64,000 nucleotides of DNA from Streptomyces globisporus (lineage in GTDB: Bacteria > Actinomycetota > Actinomycetes > Streptomycetales > Streptomycetaceae): positions 434,001 to 498,000 of the forward strand of contig BMTG01000001.1 in assembly GCA_014649555.1 (NCBI GenBank). Direction: 5' to 3'. The stretch's first letter is position 1; each line of letters opens with the position of its first letter. The notes below the pieces were generated by a model. That model saw nothing but the letters and a program-made list of their open reading frames with translations, was not told where the DNA came from and did not search any database. The position numbers were made by a program, and so were the translations under genes. Positions 27,852-35,854 of this stretch are shown here, piece after piece.

Positions 27852-28607
27852 TCAGTTCCAGGCGTTGTTCTGGTTCTGGCCGTGGGAGCCCTGCTGGCCC
27901 ATGCCGAACTGGGCACGGGCGCCCTGGCCGATCTGGGCGTTCTGCGGAGGCATGACCTCGCTCGGCTGGACCAGGGCGAAGCCCTGGCCGAGGAAGCTCA
28001 GCTCCCAGCCCTCCCCCGTGTTGCCACGGCGCCTGAAGACGCCGGAGGAGTGCGTCTGGGCCTGCATCTGCACCCGCAGGGAGCTGGACCAGGCGACGAT
28101 CGCGTCCGCGTCGACGTTGACGTACTTCTCGGGCGTGACCTGCATCATCAGCGGCTGGCCCGAGGTCATGAGGGCGACCTTGCCCGCGCCGGAGATGTTG
28201 AGCTGGTACTTGCCGCTGCCGGAGATGCCGTACTGGCTGTCGACCGCGATGACCTCGGTGTGCAGCGAGGAGTCGAGCGCGAGGACGTAGGAGCTGTCCA
28301 CGGTCATCCCCTCGCGGTCGACGTCCACGACGTGGATGTACTGCGCGAGGTTGGCGAGGTAGACGGTGCCCTGGCCGGACACGCGCATCAGGTCGAGGCC
28401 CTCGCCGGTGCGCGCGCGGGCGTTGCGCTGGCCCCGCGACTGGTATTCCCCGTCGAAGTCCATCAGACCCTGGTAGGCGACCATCGCGCCCTTGCGGGCG
28501 AGGATGTCGTCGTGCCCGGTCAGCGAGACCCGCAGGAGCTGCGGGTTCTGGATGGCGTACCGGTCCTGGGTCTGCTGCTCGGTGTAGCTGAAAAGCGGAC
28601 TCTGCAT
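27852..28607 (-). CDS. AIM24 family protein (third of three in the cluster)
   Basis: 251 aa. AIM24/DUF124 beta-prism domain throughout: LARKGAMVAYQGLMDFDGEY, MRVSGQGTVYLANL and YVNVDADAIVAWSSSL. The C-terminal 30 residues are Gln/Gly/Asn-rich (QGARAQFGMGQQGSHGQNQ). Bacterial AIM24 proteins are soluble with no proven enzymatic role; the yeast namesake is a mitochondrial inner-membrane organiser. It starts 19 bases after the preceding AIM24 gene's stop, and all three likely form one transcript. Confidence 0.88.
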   Translation of the reverse strand: MQSPLFSYTEQQTQDRYAIQNPQLLRVSLTGHDDILARKGAMVAYQGLMDFDGEYQSRGQRNARARTGEGLDLMRVSGQGTVYLANLAQYIHVVDVDREGMTVDSSYVLALDSSLHTEVIAVDSQYGISGSGKYQLNISGAGKVALMTSGQPLMMQVTPEKYVNVDADAIVAWSSSLRVQMQAQTHSSGVFRRRGNTGEGWELSFLGQGFALVQPSEVMPPQNAQIGQGARAQFGMGQQGSHGQNQNNAWN

Positions 28608-28626
28608 GATGTGTTCTCCCTCCCCG

Positions 28627-29307
28627 TCAGTTCCGGATCCGCAGGCGGTCCGTGCTGTCCTCGCTCGGCTGGACGACGACGATGCCCTGGCCGGAGAAGG
28701 CCATCTGGTACGCCTCGCCGCTGCCCCGTCCGATCAGCGAGCCCGCCTTGAAGCTGCGCTTGCCCTTCACCTTGAGGTTCGGGGACCAGGCGACGAGCGC
28801 GTCCGGGTCGACGTACGTCTCGTCCTCGCCACGTCCGCAGTCGACGACGATCGGGGTGCCCCGGGAGGTGATGGCGACCCATCCGGTGCCCTGGACGACG
28901 ACGTTCCACAGGCCCTGTCCGGCGAACTTGGCGAGCCCCTTGACCTTCTCGACGCCCCAGGTGAGGTGGGCGTCGAAGGCGAGGAGGTTGGTGCCGTTGA
29001 CGGAGATGGAGTCGTTGTTGAGATTGATGACGACCACGTCGGCGCCGTAGTCGGCGAGGTAGAGCAGCCCGTCTCCGGAGCACTTCATGACGGGTGCGCC
29101 CTCGCCGGTGATCCACTGGGAGGCGATCTGCCGGGCGGCGGGCGGGTTGGGTTCGTACTGGATGAAGCCCTCGTAGGCGACCATCGAGCCGGTGCGTGCG
29201 TAGAGGTCCTGCCCGGCGGCCATGGCGACCTTGAGCATGGTCTTGCCGTGGTTCTCCATCCGGGCCGTGACGGGGGTCGGGGCGAAGCCCGCGAGTTGCT
29301 GGTTCAT
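28627..29307 (-). CDS. AIM24 family protein (second of three)
   Basis: 226 aa, the bare AIM24 domain. It has YARTGSMVAYEGFIQYEP, MKCSGDGLLYLADYGADV and VDPDALVAWSPNL, aligning in order with its two neighbours but clearly diverged, so these are old paralogues rather than a recent duplication. No signal peptide. It begins 11 bases after the TerD-AIM24 stop and is followed 19 bases on by the third copy. Confidence 0.88.
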   Translation of the reverse strand: MNQQLAGFAPTPVTARMENHGKTMLKVAMAAGQDLYARTGSMVAYEGFIQYEPNPPAARQIASQWITGEGAPVMKCSGDGLLYLADYGADVVVINLNNDSISVNGTNLLAFDAHLTWGVEKVKGLAKFAGQGLWNVVVQGTGWVAITSRGTPIVVDCGRGEDETYVDPDALVAWSPNLKVKGKRSFKAGSLIGRGSGEAYQMAFSGQGIVVVQPSEDSTDRLRIRN

Positions 29308-29318
29308 GACGGGCTCCC

Positions 29319-30935
29319 TCAGACCTCGTAGGGCTGGACGACGATGAAGTTGCCGGGGGCTCCCCGGAACTGGAGGTTCACGGTCTCGCCGCTGTGTCCC
29401 GGGTACGCGTTGCGGCGCAGCCGGACCTGGCTGGAGACGATCACCTGGGAGGCGGCCGACCAGGCGACCACCGCGTTGCAGTCGGCGAACGTGGTGGGCG
29501 TGACCGGCAGGACGACCGGGGTGCCGTGGGTCTTCACGACCACGGTGCCGGTGCCCTGGAACAGCATGGTGAACAGCGCGCCGCCGGGGATGCCGTGGCC
29601 CTCGACCCTGCGCACCTCGTACTGGAGGGACTCGTCGAAGGCGAGGACGTTCTCGGCGGAGACGCAGATGCCGTCGCCCTGCAGTTCGACCGGGTGCAGG
29701 TGCGAGCCTTCCTCGGCGAGGAAGACCTGGCCGCGGCCGGTGCAGCGCATCAGCTGCATCTCCTGGCCGGTGGCGTTGCCCACGGCGCGGCCGACGAATC
29801 CGGCGCTCTTGTAGCCGAAGTCCACCTTGCCCTGATACATCACCATGCTGCCCTGGCGGGCCAGGACTCCGGCTCCACCCATGGTCAGGTCGACCCGCAT
29901 GAGCTGCTGGTTCTGCGGGGTCCAGCGCTGCCCGGTCGCGGTCTCCTTGTACGGCTGGAGGGCCGCCTGGAGACCCGCGCCCGTGGCCGGCACGCCCTGG
30001 GGCACACCCTGCGGGGCGCCCGGGGTCATGGAGCCGGGGGGCTGCTGACCGTACGGGGCCGGCGCGGGCTGACCGTAGGGAGCGGGGGCCTGCTGGCCGA
30101 AGGGGGCGGCGGGCGGCGCGGCCTGCCCCGGGACCTGGCCGAACTGCGGCTGCTGCGGCTGGCCGTACGGGGACGGGGCCTGCGGGGCCTGAGGTGCCAG
30201 CGGGGCGGCGATCGTCGGCGCCGTGTGCACCGGCTGCTGCGGCGCGGGCGGCGGCGTGGGCGCGGACGGGGCGCCGAAGGACGGGGCGGGCTGCGGGGCC
30301 TGGGGCGCGGACGGGGCGGCAGGCGCGCCGAAGGCCGGGGGCGCGGTGGCCTGGGCCGGCGGAGCGAAGCCCGGGGCGGCTGCCGCCGGGGCGGGCGGCG
30401 CCTCTTCCTCGGCGACCTCGCCGCCGAAGTTCTTCAGGAGCGCGTCGAGACCGCCGTCGAAGCCCTGCCCGACGGCGGCGAAACGCCAGACGTCCTTCAG
30501 ATAGAAGTCGCCGAGCATCACCGCGCGCTCGGTGGTGAACTCCGATCCGGTGAAGGCGTAGCGCACCACTTCCTCGCCGCCCGCGACGATCCGGATGTAC
30601 CCCGGGCCGATCTGGGACATCTGCCCGGCGCCGTCGAGCGTCGCGGTGAAGGAGAGCTTCTGGATGGCTGCCGGGATGCGGTCGAGCGTGACGCGGAAGG
30701 ACTCGGTGTCACCGGACTGCGCGCCCAGGAGCTGGATGGACTCCTCGGGCGATTTCGGCTGGTTGAAGAAGATGAAGTACCGGTCGTCGGAGAGCTGCTC
30801 GTTGGCGTCGAGGCCGAAGCAGCTGATGTCGAAAGTCAGCCCCGGAGCGGCGATCTGTACGCCTACGTACAGATCCGTCCCTGCCGTGAGATCACTGATC
30901 TTGGCCTTGTGGCCGCGTTGGAATTCCCTGGCCAT
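29319..30935 (-). CDS. TerD-AIM24 fusion protein
   Basis: 538 aa with three parts. Residues 1-175 are a TerD domain (DLYVGVQIAAPGLTFDISCF; DDRYFIFFNQPKSPEESIQL; GEEVVRYAFTGSEFTTERA), the calcium-binding module of tellurite/stress proteins. Residues about 176-340 are a Pro/Ala/Gln linker with repeated APYGQP units. The rest is an AIM24 domain (GGAGVLARQGSMVMYQGKVD; MRCTGRGQVFLAEEGSHLHP). The start at 30935 (MAREFQRGHKAKI) is chosen because TerD homology begins there; the longer frame to 31019 has no homology. Heads an operon of three AIM24 genes. It likely acts in stress or envelope integrity, by inference from TerD. Confidence 0.9.
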   Translation of the reverse strand: MAREFQRGHKAKISDLTAGTDLYVGVQIAAPGLTFDISCFGLDANEQLSDDRYFIFFNQPKSPEESIQLLGAQSGDTESFRVTLDRIPAAIQKLSFTATLDGAGQMSQIGPGYIRIVAGGEEVVRYAFTGSEFTTERAVMLGDFYLKDVWRFAAVGQGFDGGLDALLKNFGGEVAEEEAPPAPAAAAPGFAPPAQATAPPAFGAPAAPSAPQAPQPAPSFGAPSAPTPPPAPQQPVHTAPTIAAPLAPQAPQAPSPYGQPQQPQFGQVPGQAAPPAAPFGQQAPAPYGQPAPAPYGQQPPGSMTPGAPQGVPQGVPATGAGLQAALQPYKETATGQRWTPQNQQLMRVDLTMGGAGVLARQGSMVMYQGKVDFGYKSAGFVGRAVGNATGQEMQLMRCTGRGQVFLAEEGSHLHPVELQGDGICVSAENVLAFDESLQYEVRRVEGHGIPGGALFTMLFQGTGTVVVKTHGTPVVLPVTPTTFADCNAVVAWSAASQVIVSSQVRLRRNAYPGHSGETVNLQFRGAPGNFIVVQPYEV

Positions 30936-31056
30936 GCGTAACGACCGTCCCCCATCCCGAAGGTAAATGCGTCGCGTCAGGCTAACCGCAAACGACGAGA
31001 TCGGACCAAGCCGGTACACACCCGGTACAGAATCGACGAACGCGAATGACCCCGGA

Positions 31057-31680
31057 TCACTCGTCGCGGTCGGCGGGCAGCTGTGGCAGCCGCTCGGCCG
31101 CCACCACGCCCTCCAGAAACCCCCGGGCGCGCTCGGTGCGCGGATACGCCTCCAGCAACCGCCAGAAGTCAGGGCCGTGTCCGGGGACGAGCAGATGCGC
31201 CAGTTCGTGGAGGAGCACGTAGTCGACGACGTACTCCGGCATGCCCTGCAGCCGGTGCGAGAGTCTGATGCTGCCCTCGGCGGGGGTGCATGAGCCCCAG
31301 CGGGTGTTCTGGTTGGTCACCCAGCGCACCGAGGCGGGCCTGGCGCGACCGTCGAAGTACTGGGCGGACAGCCGGGCGGCACGCTCGGTGAGCTCGGTGT
31401 CGCCCAGGTGGCGCTTGCTCTCCTGGGCGGCGAGCTTGTCCAGCATCACGCCCACCCAGCGCCGCTCCTCCGCCTGCGACATCCGGGCGGGGATGAGCAC
31501 GATGGTGCGGTCACCCTCGCGGTAGGCCGAGACCGACTTCCTGCGCCGGGTGCTCCGGCGGACCTCGACCGCGCTCGTCGCCGCAGCGCGGGCCGGATGG
31601 GCTGCCGCGCTGCGCTGATGGTTTCCGGCGCTGCGCGCGGGGGTCTCCCCGGCGGAACCGTACGAAGGGTCGGCGGGCAC
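31057..31680 (-). CDS. YgjP/M48-like zinc metallopeptidase
   Basis: 207 aa, soluble. The zinc motif HELAHLLVPGHGPDFW (HELAH at 158-162, third ligand His168) and the upstream TNQNTRWGSCTPAEGSIRLS block are typical of the YgjP-like (DUF45) family. The N-terminal 45 residues are Ala/Arg-rich and variable. The physiological substrate is unknown. It is divergent from the RRE/E1-like gene across 233 bases, in which I see no clear feature beyond the latter's ribosome site. Confidence 0.9.
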   Translation of the reverse strand: MPADPSYGSAGETPARSAGNHQRSAAAHPARAAATSAVEVRRSTRRRKSVSAYREGDRTIVLIPARMSQAEERRWVGVMLDKLAAQESKRHLGDTELTERAARLSAQYFDGRARPASVRWVTNQNTRWGSCTPAEGSIRLSHRLQGMPEYVVDYVLLHELAHLLVPGHGPDFWRLLEAYPRTERARGFLEGVVAAERLPQLPADRDE

Positions 31681-31913
31681 GTCACGACGTTACCCGCTGT
31701 CCGGGAAAGAAGTCCCGCCCCGGGAGTGGCGCGACCGCAATCCCCGGGTTATCCGATGAACAGCCCGCACCTGTGGACAACTCCGCGCACGGTTCACGGC
31801 GGGCCCGCATTCTGGCGGTGGTCCTGCGGAAAGGACGGAAAGACCCGAGGTTCCGCGGATCAGCAGGTCCGCGGGCGCACGCGTGCCCGTGGCATTTCCC
31901 GGAGGGAGAAGTC

Positions 31914-33038
31914 GTGTATCCGCTGCTGAAGCCCGCACTGCGTCGCGCCTGGCGCGGACGGAACACCGTGCAGTTCGGTGTGACACCCGCGCATGCCGTG
32001 ACGCTCGGCCCCGTGGACATCGCCACGGGGAGCTTCCTGGAACTGCTCGACGGCACGCGTGGACTGCCGCTGCTGTACGAGGAGGCGCGCGCCCTGGACC
32101 TGTCGGAACATCACGTGGACGTTCTCCTGGCCAGGTTGACGGAGGCCGGGCTCCTCGACGACCCGAGGTCGGCGGGTCCGGAAGCCGATGTGCTGCGCCG
32201 TCGAGCCGAAGTGATGGACCGCCAGCGTCCCGACGTGGCTTCGCTGTCGGTCGTACGCCCCGAGCCGGGCGGCGGGCTGCGCCGGATGGAGGCCCGGCGG
32301 GCGATGCGGGTCCAGGTGCGAGGTGCGGGCCGGGTCGGGGCGTCGATCGCCTCCGTGCTCTCCGGTGCGGGGGTGGGGCATGTGGAGGTGCTCGACGGGG
32401 GCCGGGCCGAGCCCTGGGACGTGGCGCCCGGGGGTCTCCCTCCGGCGTCCGTGGGGGAACGGCGCGATGTGGCGGCCCGTCGGCTCGTCCGCCGTTCGGC
32501 GCCGGGGCCCGGCCCGGCGGAGAGCACAGGGGAGCCCGGCCTGTCCCTGATCGTCGTCACTCCCCGGGACGGCCTCGCGGTGTACGCACCGGTCGCGGAC
32601 ACCGCGGGTCCCTGGATCGCCTCGGGCACTCCTCATCTCTATGCGGGAGTGATCGAGGCCACCGGGGTGGTCGGGCCGCTCGTCCTGCCCGGGGGAACCG
32701 GCTGCGCGGGGTGCCTGGAGCTGCACCGTGCGGACCGGGATCCCCAGTGGCCCCGGATGCTGGCCCAGTGGCGTTCCGGGCGGCGGGGAGCGGTGCCCGC
32801 CTGCGATCTGGGGCTCGCCACGGCGGTCGCCGGTCTGGCGGCGGCGCATGCCCTGGCGTTCCTGGACGGGGATCTCCCCGCCTGTACCGGAACCCGCTGG
32901 GAGGCCGCTCTCCCCCTGCTGGACTGGCGTTCCGAGCAGGTCGGCCCACATGCGGACTGCTCGTGCGGGGCCGCCGGGGGCACCGGAGGGGCGGGGGCCT
33001 TCGGTGGCGTTCCGGCGCAGGACACAATGGCGGGGTGA
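31914..33038 (+). CDS. RRE-ThiF (E1-like, cyclodehydratase-associated type) protein
   Basis: 374 aa from the GTG at 31914 (GGAGG at 8 bases). Residues 1-85 look like a PqqD-type winged-helix peptide-recognition element (GVTPAHAVTLGP through VLLARLTEAGLLDD). The rest is a ThiF/E1-like fold with the nucleotide loop VRGAGRVGASIASVLSGAG (137-142 GAGRVG) and a zinc site, C264-x2-C267 plus C349-x-C351. This matches the RRE/E1 'cyclodehydratase-like' proteins that guide RiPP precursors, but no YcaO, dehydrogenase or precursor gene is adjacent. The acidic residue after the nucleotide loop is present (VEVLDGG), although the catalytic Arg finger region is weak. The function here is unknown. Confidence 0.78.
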   Translation: MYPLLKPALRRAWRGRNTVQFGVTPAHAVTLGPVDIATGSFLELLDGTRGLPLLYEEARALDLSEHHVDVLLARLTEAGLLDDPRSAGPEADVLRRRAEVMDRQRPDVASLSVVRPEPGGGLRRMEARRAMRVQVRGAGRVGASIASVLSGAGVGHVEVLDGGRAEPWDVAPGGLPPASVGERRDVAARRLVRRSAPGPGPAESTGEPGLSLIVVTPRDGLAVYAPVADTAGPWIASGTPHLYAGVIEATGVVGPLVLPGGTGCAGCLELHRADRDPQWPRMLAQWRSGRRGAVPACDLGLATAVAGLAAAHALAFLDGDLPACTGTRWEAALPLLDWRSEQVGPHADCSCGAAGGTGGAGAFGGVPAQDTMAG

Positions 33039-33102
33039 CCGTCGGCGCCGGAGTGACACCGGAGGCCCGAGCGGCACGGCAGTCTGGGAACTGGAGGGGC
33101 AC

Positions 33103-34536
33103 ATGTCTGATCTTCCCCGGAAGGCGGTTACGCGCACGGCCAAGCTGGCCGCGCTTCCGCTCGGCTTCGCCGGCCGTGCCACCTGGGGTCTGGGCAAGCG
33201 GATCGGCGGAAAGTCGGCCGAGCTGGTCGCCCGTGAGGTGCAGCAGCGCACGGCGGACCAGTTGTTCAAGACCCTGGGTGAGCTGAAGGGCGGGGCCATG
33301 AAGCTGGGCCAGGCCCTCTCGGTCTTCGAGTCGGCGCTCCCCGAGGAGATCGCCGGCCCCTACCGGGCCGCACTGACCAAGCTTCAGGAGGCCGCGCCGC
33401 CGCTGCCCGCGCGCACGGTCCACGGGGTGCTCGCGGAACGGATGGGGGAGGACTGGCGGGAGTACTTCCTGGAGTTCGAGGACACGCCGGCGGCTGCCGC
33501 CTCGATCGGGCAGGTGCACCGTGCGGTGTGGCAGGACGGGCGTGTCGTCGCGGTGAAGGTGCAGTATCCCGGGGCGGGCGAGGCGTTGCTCTCCGACCTC
33601 GCCCAGCTCAGCCGTTTCGCCCGGCTGCTCGGTCCGCTGGTCCCGGGGGTGGACATCAAGCCGTTGATCAAGGAGCTGCGCGACCGGGTGTCGGAGGAGC
33701 TGGACTACGAGCTGGAGGCGCAGGCGCAGCGGGAGCACGCGGCGGAGTTCGCGGACGACCCGGATGTGGTGATCCCTCAGGTGGTGCACCAGGCCGACCA
33801 GGTGCTGGTGACGGAGTGGATCGACGGGATCCCGCTGTCCCAGGTCATCGTGGAGGGTACGGCGGAGCAGCGGGACCGCGCGGGGCAGCTGCTGGCCCGC
33901 TTCCTCTTCTCCGGTCCGGCCCGCACCGGGCTGCTGCACGCCGACCCGCATCCGGGGAACTTCCGGCTGCTGCCCCCGGCCCAGAACCCGGCCCAGGACG
34001 CGGAGCAGCCGGAGGAGGAAGACGCCCCGGCCGGTTCGTGGCGGCTGGGGGTGTTGGACTTCGGCACGGTCGACCGGCTTCCGGGCGGGCTGCCGCCGAC
34101 CATCGGCGACTCCTTGAGGATGGCGACGGAGGGTGACGCGGCCCGGGTGTACGAGCTGCTGCGCGAAGAGAACTTCGTGAAGGAGTCGATCGACCTGGAC
34201 CCGGACGAGGTCCTCGACTACCTGCTTCCGATGATCGAGCCCACGCAGGTGGAGGAGTTCACCTTCACCCGGGGCTGGATCCGCGACCAGGCGGCCCGGG
34301 TGGCGGACCCGCGCTCCCCCGCCCATCAGCTCGGCCGGCAGCTGAACCTCCCCCCGTCCTATGTCCTCATACACCGGGTGACGCTCAGCACGATCGGGGT
34401 GCTGTGCCAGCTCGGCGCGACGGTCCGGATGCGCGAAGAGCTGGAGGAGTGGCTGCCGGGGTTCCTCGCCGAGGCAGCCGAGGCAACCGAGGCACCGGAG
34501 GAGGGCGAGCCGGAGGGGGAGACGGTCCAGGTGTAG
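33103..34536 (+). CDS. ABC1/UbiB-family atypical protein kinase-like protein
   Basis: 477 aa. Family hallmarks in order: KLGQ (67-70, the KxGQ motif), the Ala-rich loop AAAASIGQVHRA (131-141, replacing the kinase glycine loop), VAVKVQYPG (Lys152), HADPHPGNF (279-287) and VLDFGTVDRL (DFG 319-321). These proteins bind ATP and support quinone or lipid homeostasis. An acidic insertion (EDAEQPEEEDAPAG region, about 295-312) separates the catalytic loop from DFG. ATG 33103 follows GGAGGGG. Mtb Rv3197 occupies the same place next to whiB7, so synteny is ancient. Confidence 0.92.
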   Translation: MSDLPRKAVTRTAKLAALPLGFAGRATWGLGKRIGGKSAELVAREVQQRTADQLFKTLGELKGGAMKLGQALSVFESALPEEIAGPYRAALTKLQEAAPPLPARTVHGVLAERMGEDWREYFLEFEDTPAAAASIGQVHRAVWQDGRVVAVKVQYPGAGEALLSDLAQLSRFARLLGPLVPGVDIKPLIKELRDRVSEELDYELEAQAQREHAAEFADDPDVVIPQVVHQADQVLVTEWIDGIPLSQVIVEGTAEQRDRAGQLLARFLFSGPARTGLLHADPHPGNFRLLPPAQNPAQDAEQPEEEDAPAGSWRLGVLDFGTVDRLPGGLPPTIGDSLRMATEGDAARVYELLREENFVKESIDLDPDEVLDYLLPMIEPTQVEEFTFTRGWIRDQAARVADPRSPAHQLGRQLNLPPSYVLIHRVTLSTIGVLCQLGATVRMREELEEWLPGFLAEAAEATEAPEEGEPEGETVQV

Positions 34537-34556
34537 GCGGGCCGAGGCCGCCGGGG

Positions 34557-34805
34557 TCACCACCAGAGTGAGTCGAGGCGGCTCTCGATCGCACGGATGT
34601 GGAGGCGGGCGCAGCTCTCGCAGAAGTGGAGACGGCGTCCGTCCTCCACGGAGCTGAGCCATGTCACGGGGACGGCGTCGCCTTCGGCTGTGGTGCCGCA
34701 CCGGGCGCACACCACGCTTCCCGCGGCGGGCCGTTCGGGCCGTTCCGGCTTCTCGGACTGCTCAGGGGGCTCGGACTGTTCGGGGGGCTCGGTCTCCTCG
34801 TCCAC
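34557..34805 (-). CDS. Small zinc-ribbon protein
   Basis: 82 aa from a GTG at 34805. The N-terminus is an acidic/proline repeat (EPPEQSEPPEQSEKPERPER). The C-terminus has two CxxC pairs (CARC, CESC) 29 residues apart, which form a likely zinc ribbon, then a helix RLHIRAIESRLDSLWW. AGGAG directly abuts the GTG, unusually close; longer starts would run through the terminator at 34848-34891 and are unlikely. It converges on the ABC1 gene with 20 bases between. Function unknown. Confidence 0.65.
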   Translation of the reverse strand: MDEETEPPEQSEPPEQSEKPERPERPAAGSVVCARCGTTAEGDAVPVTWLSSVEDGRRLHFCESCARLHIRAIESRLDSLWW

Positions 34806-34847
34806 CTCCTGACGATATCCCCGTGGCCGGACGGCCGACAGCGCAAA

Positions 34848-34891
34848 CGCCCCCGGGGGGCCGTCCGTGTCCGGACGGCCCCCCGGGGGCG
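34848..34891. terminator. Strong hairpin with a perfect 20-bp stem
   Basis: The arms 34848-34867 and 34872-34891 are exact reverse complements with a 4-base loop (TGTC). It lies between two minus-strand genes and would stop transcription from the wblC side before the zinc-ribbon gene. Confidence 0.85.
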
Positions 34892-34907
34892 TGATGGCTA
34901 CGCAGGT

Positions 34908-34965
34908 CAGTGCATGACCGACAGTGCGTGGCAGATCAGTGCATGGCAGATCAGTGCATGACCGC
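34908..34965. repeat. Four tandem copies (14-15 bp) repeating a gene terminus
   Basis: CAGTGCATG-type units begin at 34908, 34922, 34937 and 34952, with spacing 14, 15 and 15. On the minus strand each carries (G/A)CATGCACTG with the stop TGA of the small gene at its inner copy (stop 34951-34953). The outer three lie just beyond the stop. Confidence 0.85.
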
Positions 34966-35214
34966 CATGGCCAGCGCGCGGCGGGCGCGCAGCGAGGCGC
35001 GCTCCGCTCGGCGCTGCATCCGGCGGGCGGCGAGCAGGCGGGCCGACTGGCGGTCCTCCTGGGCCTCCCGCAGGCGGTCGTGCATATGCGCACGTGCCAG
35101 GGCTTCTGGGATGAGTTGCATTTCGCGGGTCCTGTTCTGACGCGAGTCGTTCGCGCCGATGATGGTGACGTCGGGGGTGGCGGAGCCGACGGGCTCCTTC
35201 GTGGGGGTGATCAT
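34951..35214 (-). CDS. Small basic helical protein downstream of wblC
   Basis: 87 aa from ATG 35214, or 56 aa from the internal ATG at 35121 (MQLIPEALARAHMHDRLREA); neither has a strong ribosome site. The C-terminal two-thirds is a continuous Arg/Ala/Glu helix (LLAARRMQRRAERASLRARR), possibly a coiled coil. The N-terminal part beginning MITPTKEPVG is less convincing. It lies 92 bases after wblC on the same strand and may share its transcript. Not recognised. Its 3' end is tandemly repeated. Confidence 0.6.
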   Translation of the reverse strand: MITPTKEPVGSATPDVTIIGANDSRQNRTREMQLIPEALARAHMHDRLREAQEDRQSARLLAARRMQRRAERASLRARRALAMAVMH

Positions 35215-35306
35215 CGGTGCCTGATTCCGGGGGTCATGTGTGGAGGGACGGTCGATCGTTCCGAGGCGGAGACTGCGGGTGGGGGCGGGGACCCCACAGG
35301 TCGCGG

Positions 35307-35675
35307 TCACGCTGCGACCGGGTTCTTGCGCGGACGGCCACGCGGACGCTTGCGGGCCACGACGACACCCTGGACGAAGAGCTCGCCGCCCCAGACACCC
35401 CACGGCTCGCGGCGGTCCTTCGCGCCGGCGAGGCAGGCCTCGACGAGCGGGCAGGTGCGGCAGAGGGACTTGGCGTACTCGACGTCGGCGGGCGACTCGG
35501 CGAAGAAGACCTCCGGGTCGTAGGAGCGGCACGGGACGGGCACACCGAGGTTCTCGATGGCGTCGTCGAGCGCGGTGAGCGTGGTGAGCGGGGTCAAGGT
35601 GGAGTCCTCCGTGGAGCCGGGCGGCGAGTTCGGGGTGGAGAGCGGTACTGACGGGGCGTGCGTTTCGATGTGCAC
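35307..35675 (-). CDS. wblC: WblC/WhiB7, iron-sulfur antibiotic-stress transcription factor
   Basis: 122 aa. WhiB-family protein that binds a 4Fe-4S cluster and the primary sigma factor and activates many resistance genes. Four cysteines are present: PCRSYDPEVFF, then CRTCPLVEAC. The GVWGGE turn and C-terminal AT-hook KRPRGRPRKN are diagnostic for WhiB7/WblC. The GTG at 35675 (VHIETHAP) matches known WblC N-termini as I recall them. Expression is expected to be controlled by a long leader with an uORF and an attenuator and by autoactivation; those elements are listed separately. Confidence 0.95.
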   Translation of the reverse strand: MHIETHAPSVPLSTPNSPPGSTEDSTLTPLTTLTALDDAIENLGVPVPCRSYDPEVFFAESPADVEYAKSLCRTCPLVEACLAGAKDRREPWGVWGGELFVQGVVVARKRPRGRPRKNPVAA

Positions 35676-35780
35676 GGTGGGTGGTGTCCTCGTCTGGTCG
35701 TGCCGGCCTGTTGGCCGGTTGGCTGCTGGTACCAGGTCCTGCTGGTCCCGAGGCTCCTTCGTTCCGTTCCGTCCGTTCGG

Positions 35781-35825
35781 ACAAAACAAAAGGGCCGCGG
35801 ATCCCGAGTGGGGTTCCGCGGCCCT
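35781..35825 (-). terminator. Transcription attenuator in the wblC leader
   Basis: On the minus strand AGGGCCGCGGA (35825-35815) pairs with TCCGCGGCCCT (35801-35791). The stem is followed at once by the T-rich tract TTTGTTTTGT (35790-35781). It is a textbook intrinsic terminator, rare in form for this GC-rich window, and it lies about 105 bases upstream of the wblC start. It is therefore placed to end transcription before the gene. Confidence 0.88.
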
Positions 35826-35835
35826 GAAGGCGCCG

Positions 35836-35854
35836 GCCTGATGCTGGATCAGGC
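35836..35854 (-). promoter_or_regulatory. Hairpin straddling the uORF stop, next to the attenuator
   Basis: GCCTGAT and ATCAGGC form a 7-bp stem with a 5-base loop (CCAGC on the minus strand). The uORF stop codon (35849-35851) lies inside its 5' arm, 10 bases before the terminator stem. A ribosome ending the uORF would melt it, so it could couple uORF translation to attenuation. Confidence 0.55.

Noticed and set aside
31914..34536. A complete RiPP (TOMM) biosynthetic cluster around the E1-like gene
   Set aside because: No YcaO, dehydrogenase, precursor peptide or dedicated transporter is encoded next to it.
35203..35228. GGAAT (35228-35224) upstream of the small gene after wblC as a SigR promoter
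   Set aside because: Neither an 18- nor a 19-base spacer leads to GTT (CCC-type triplets are found instead).
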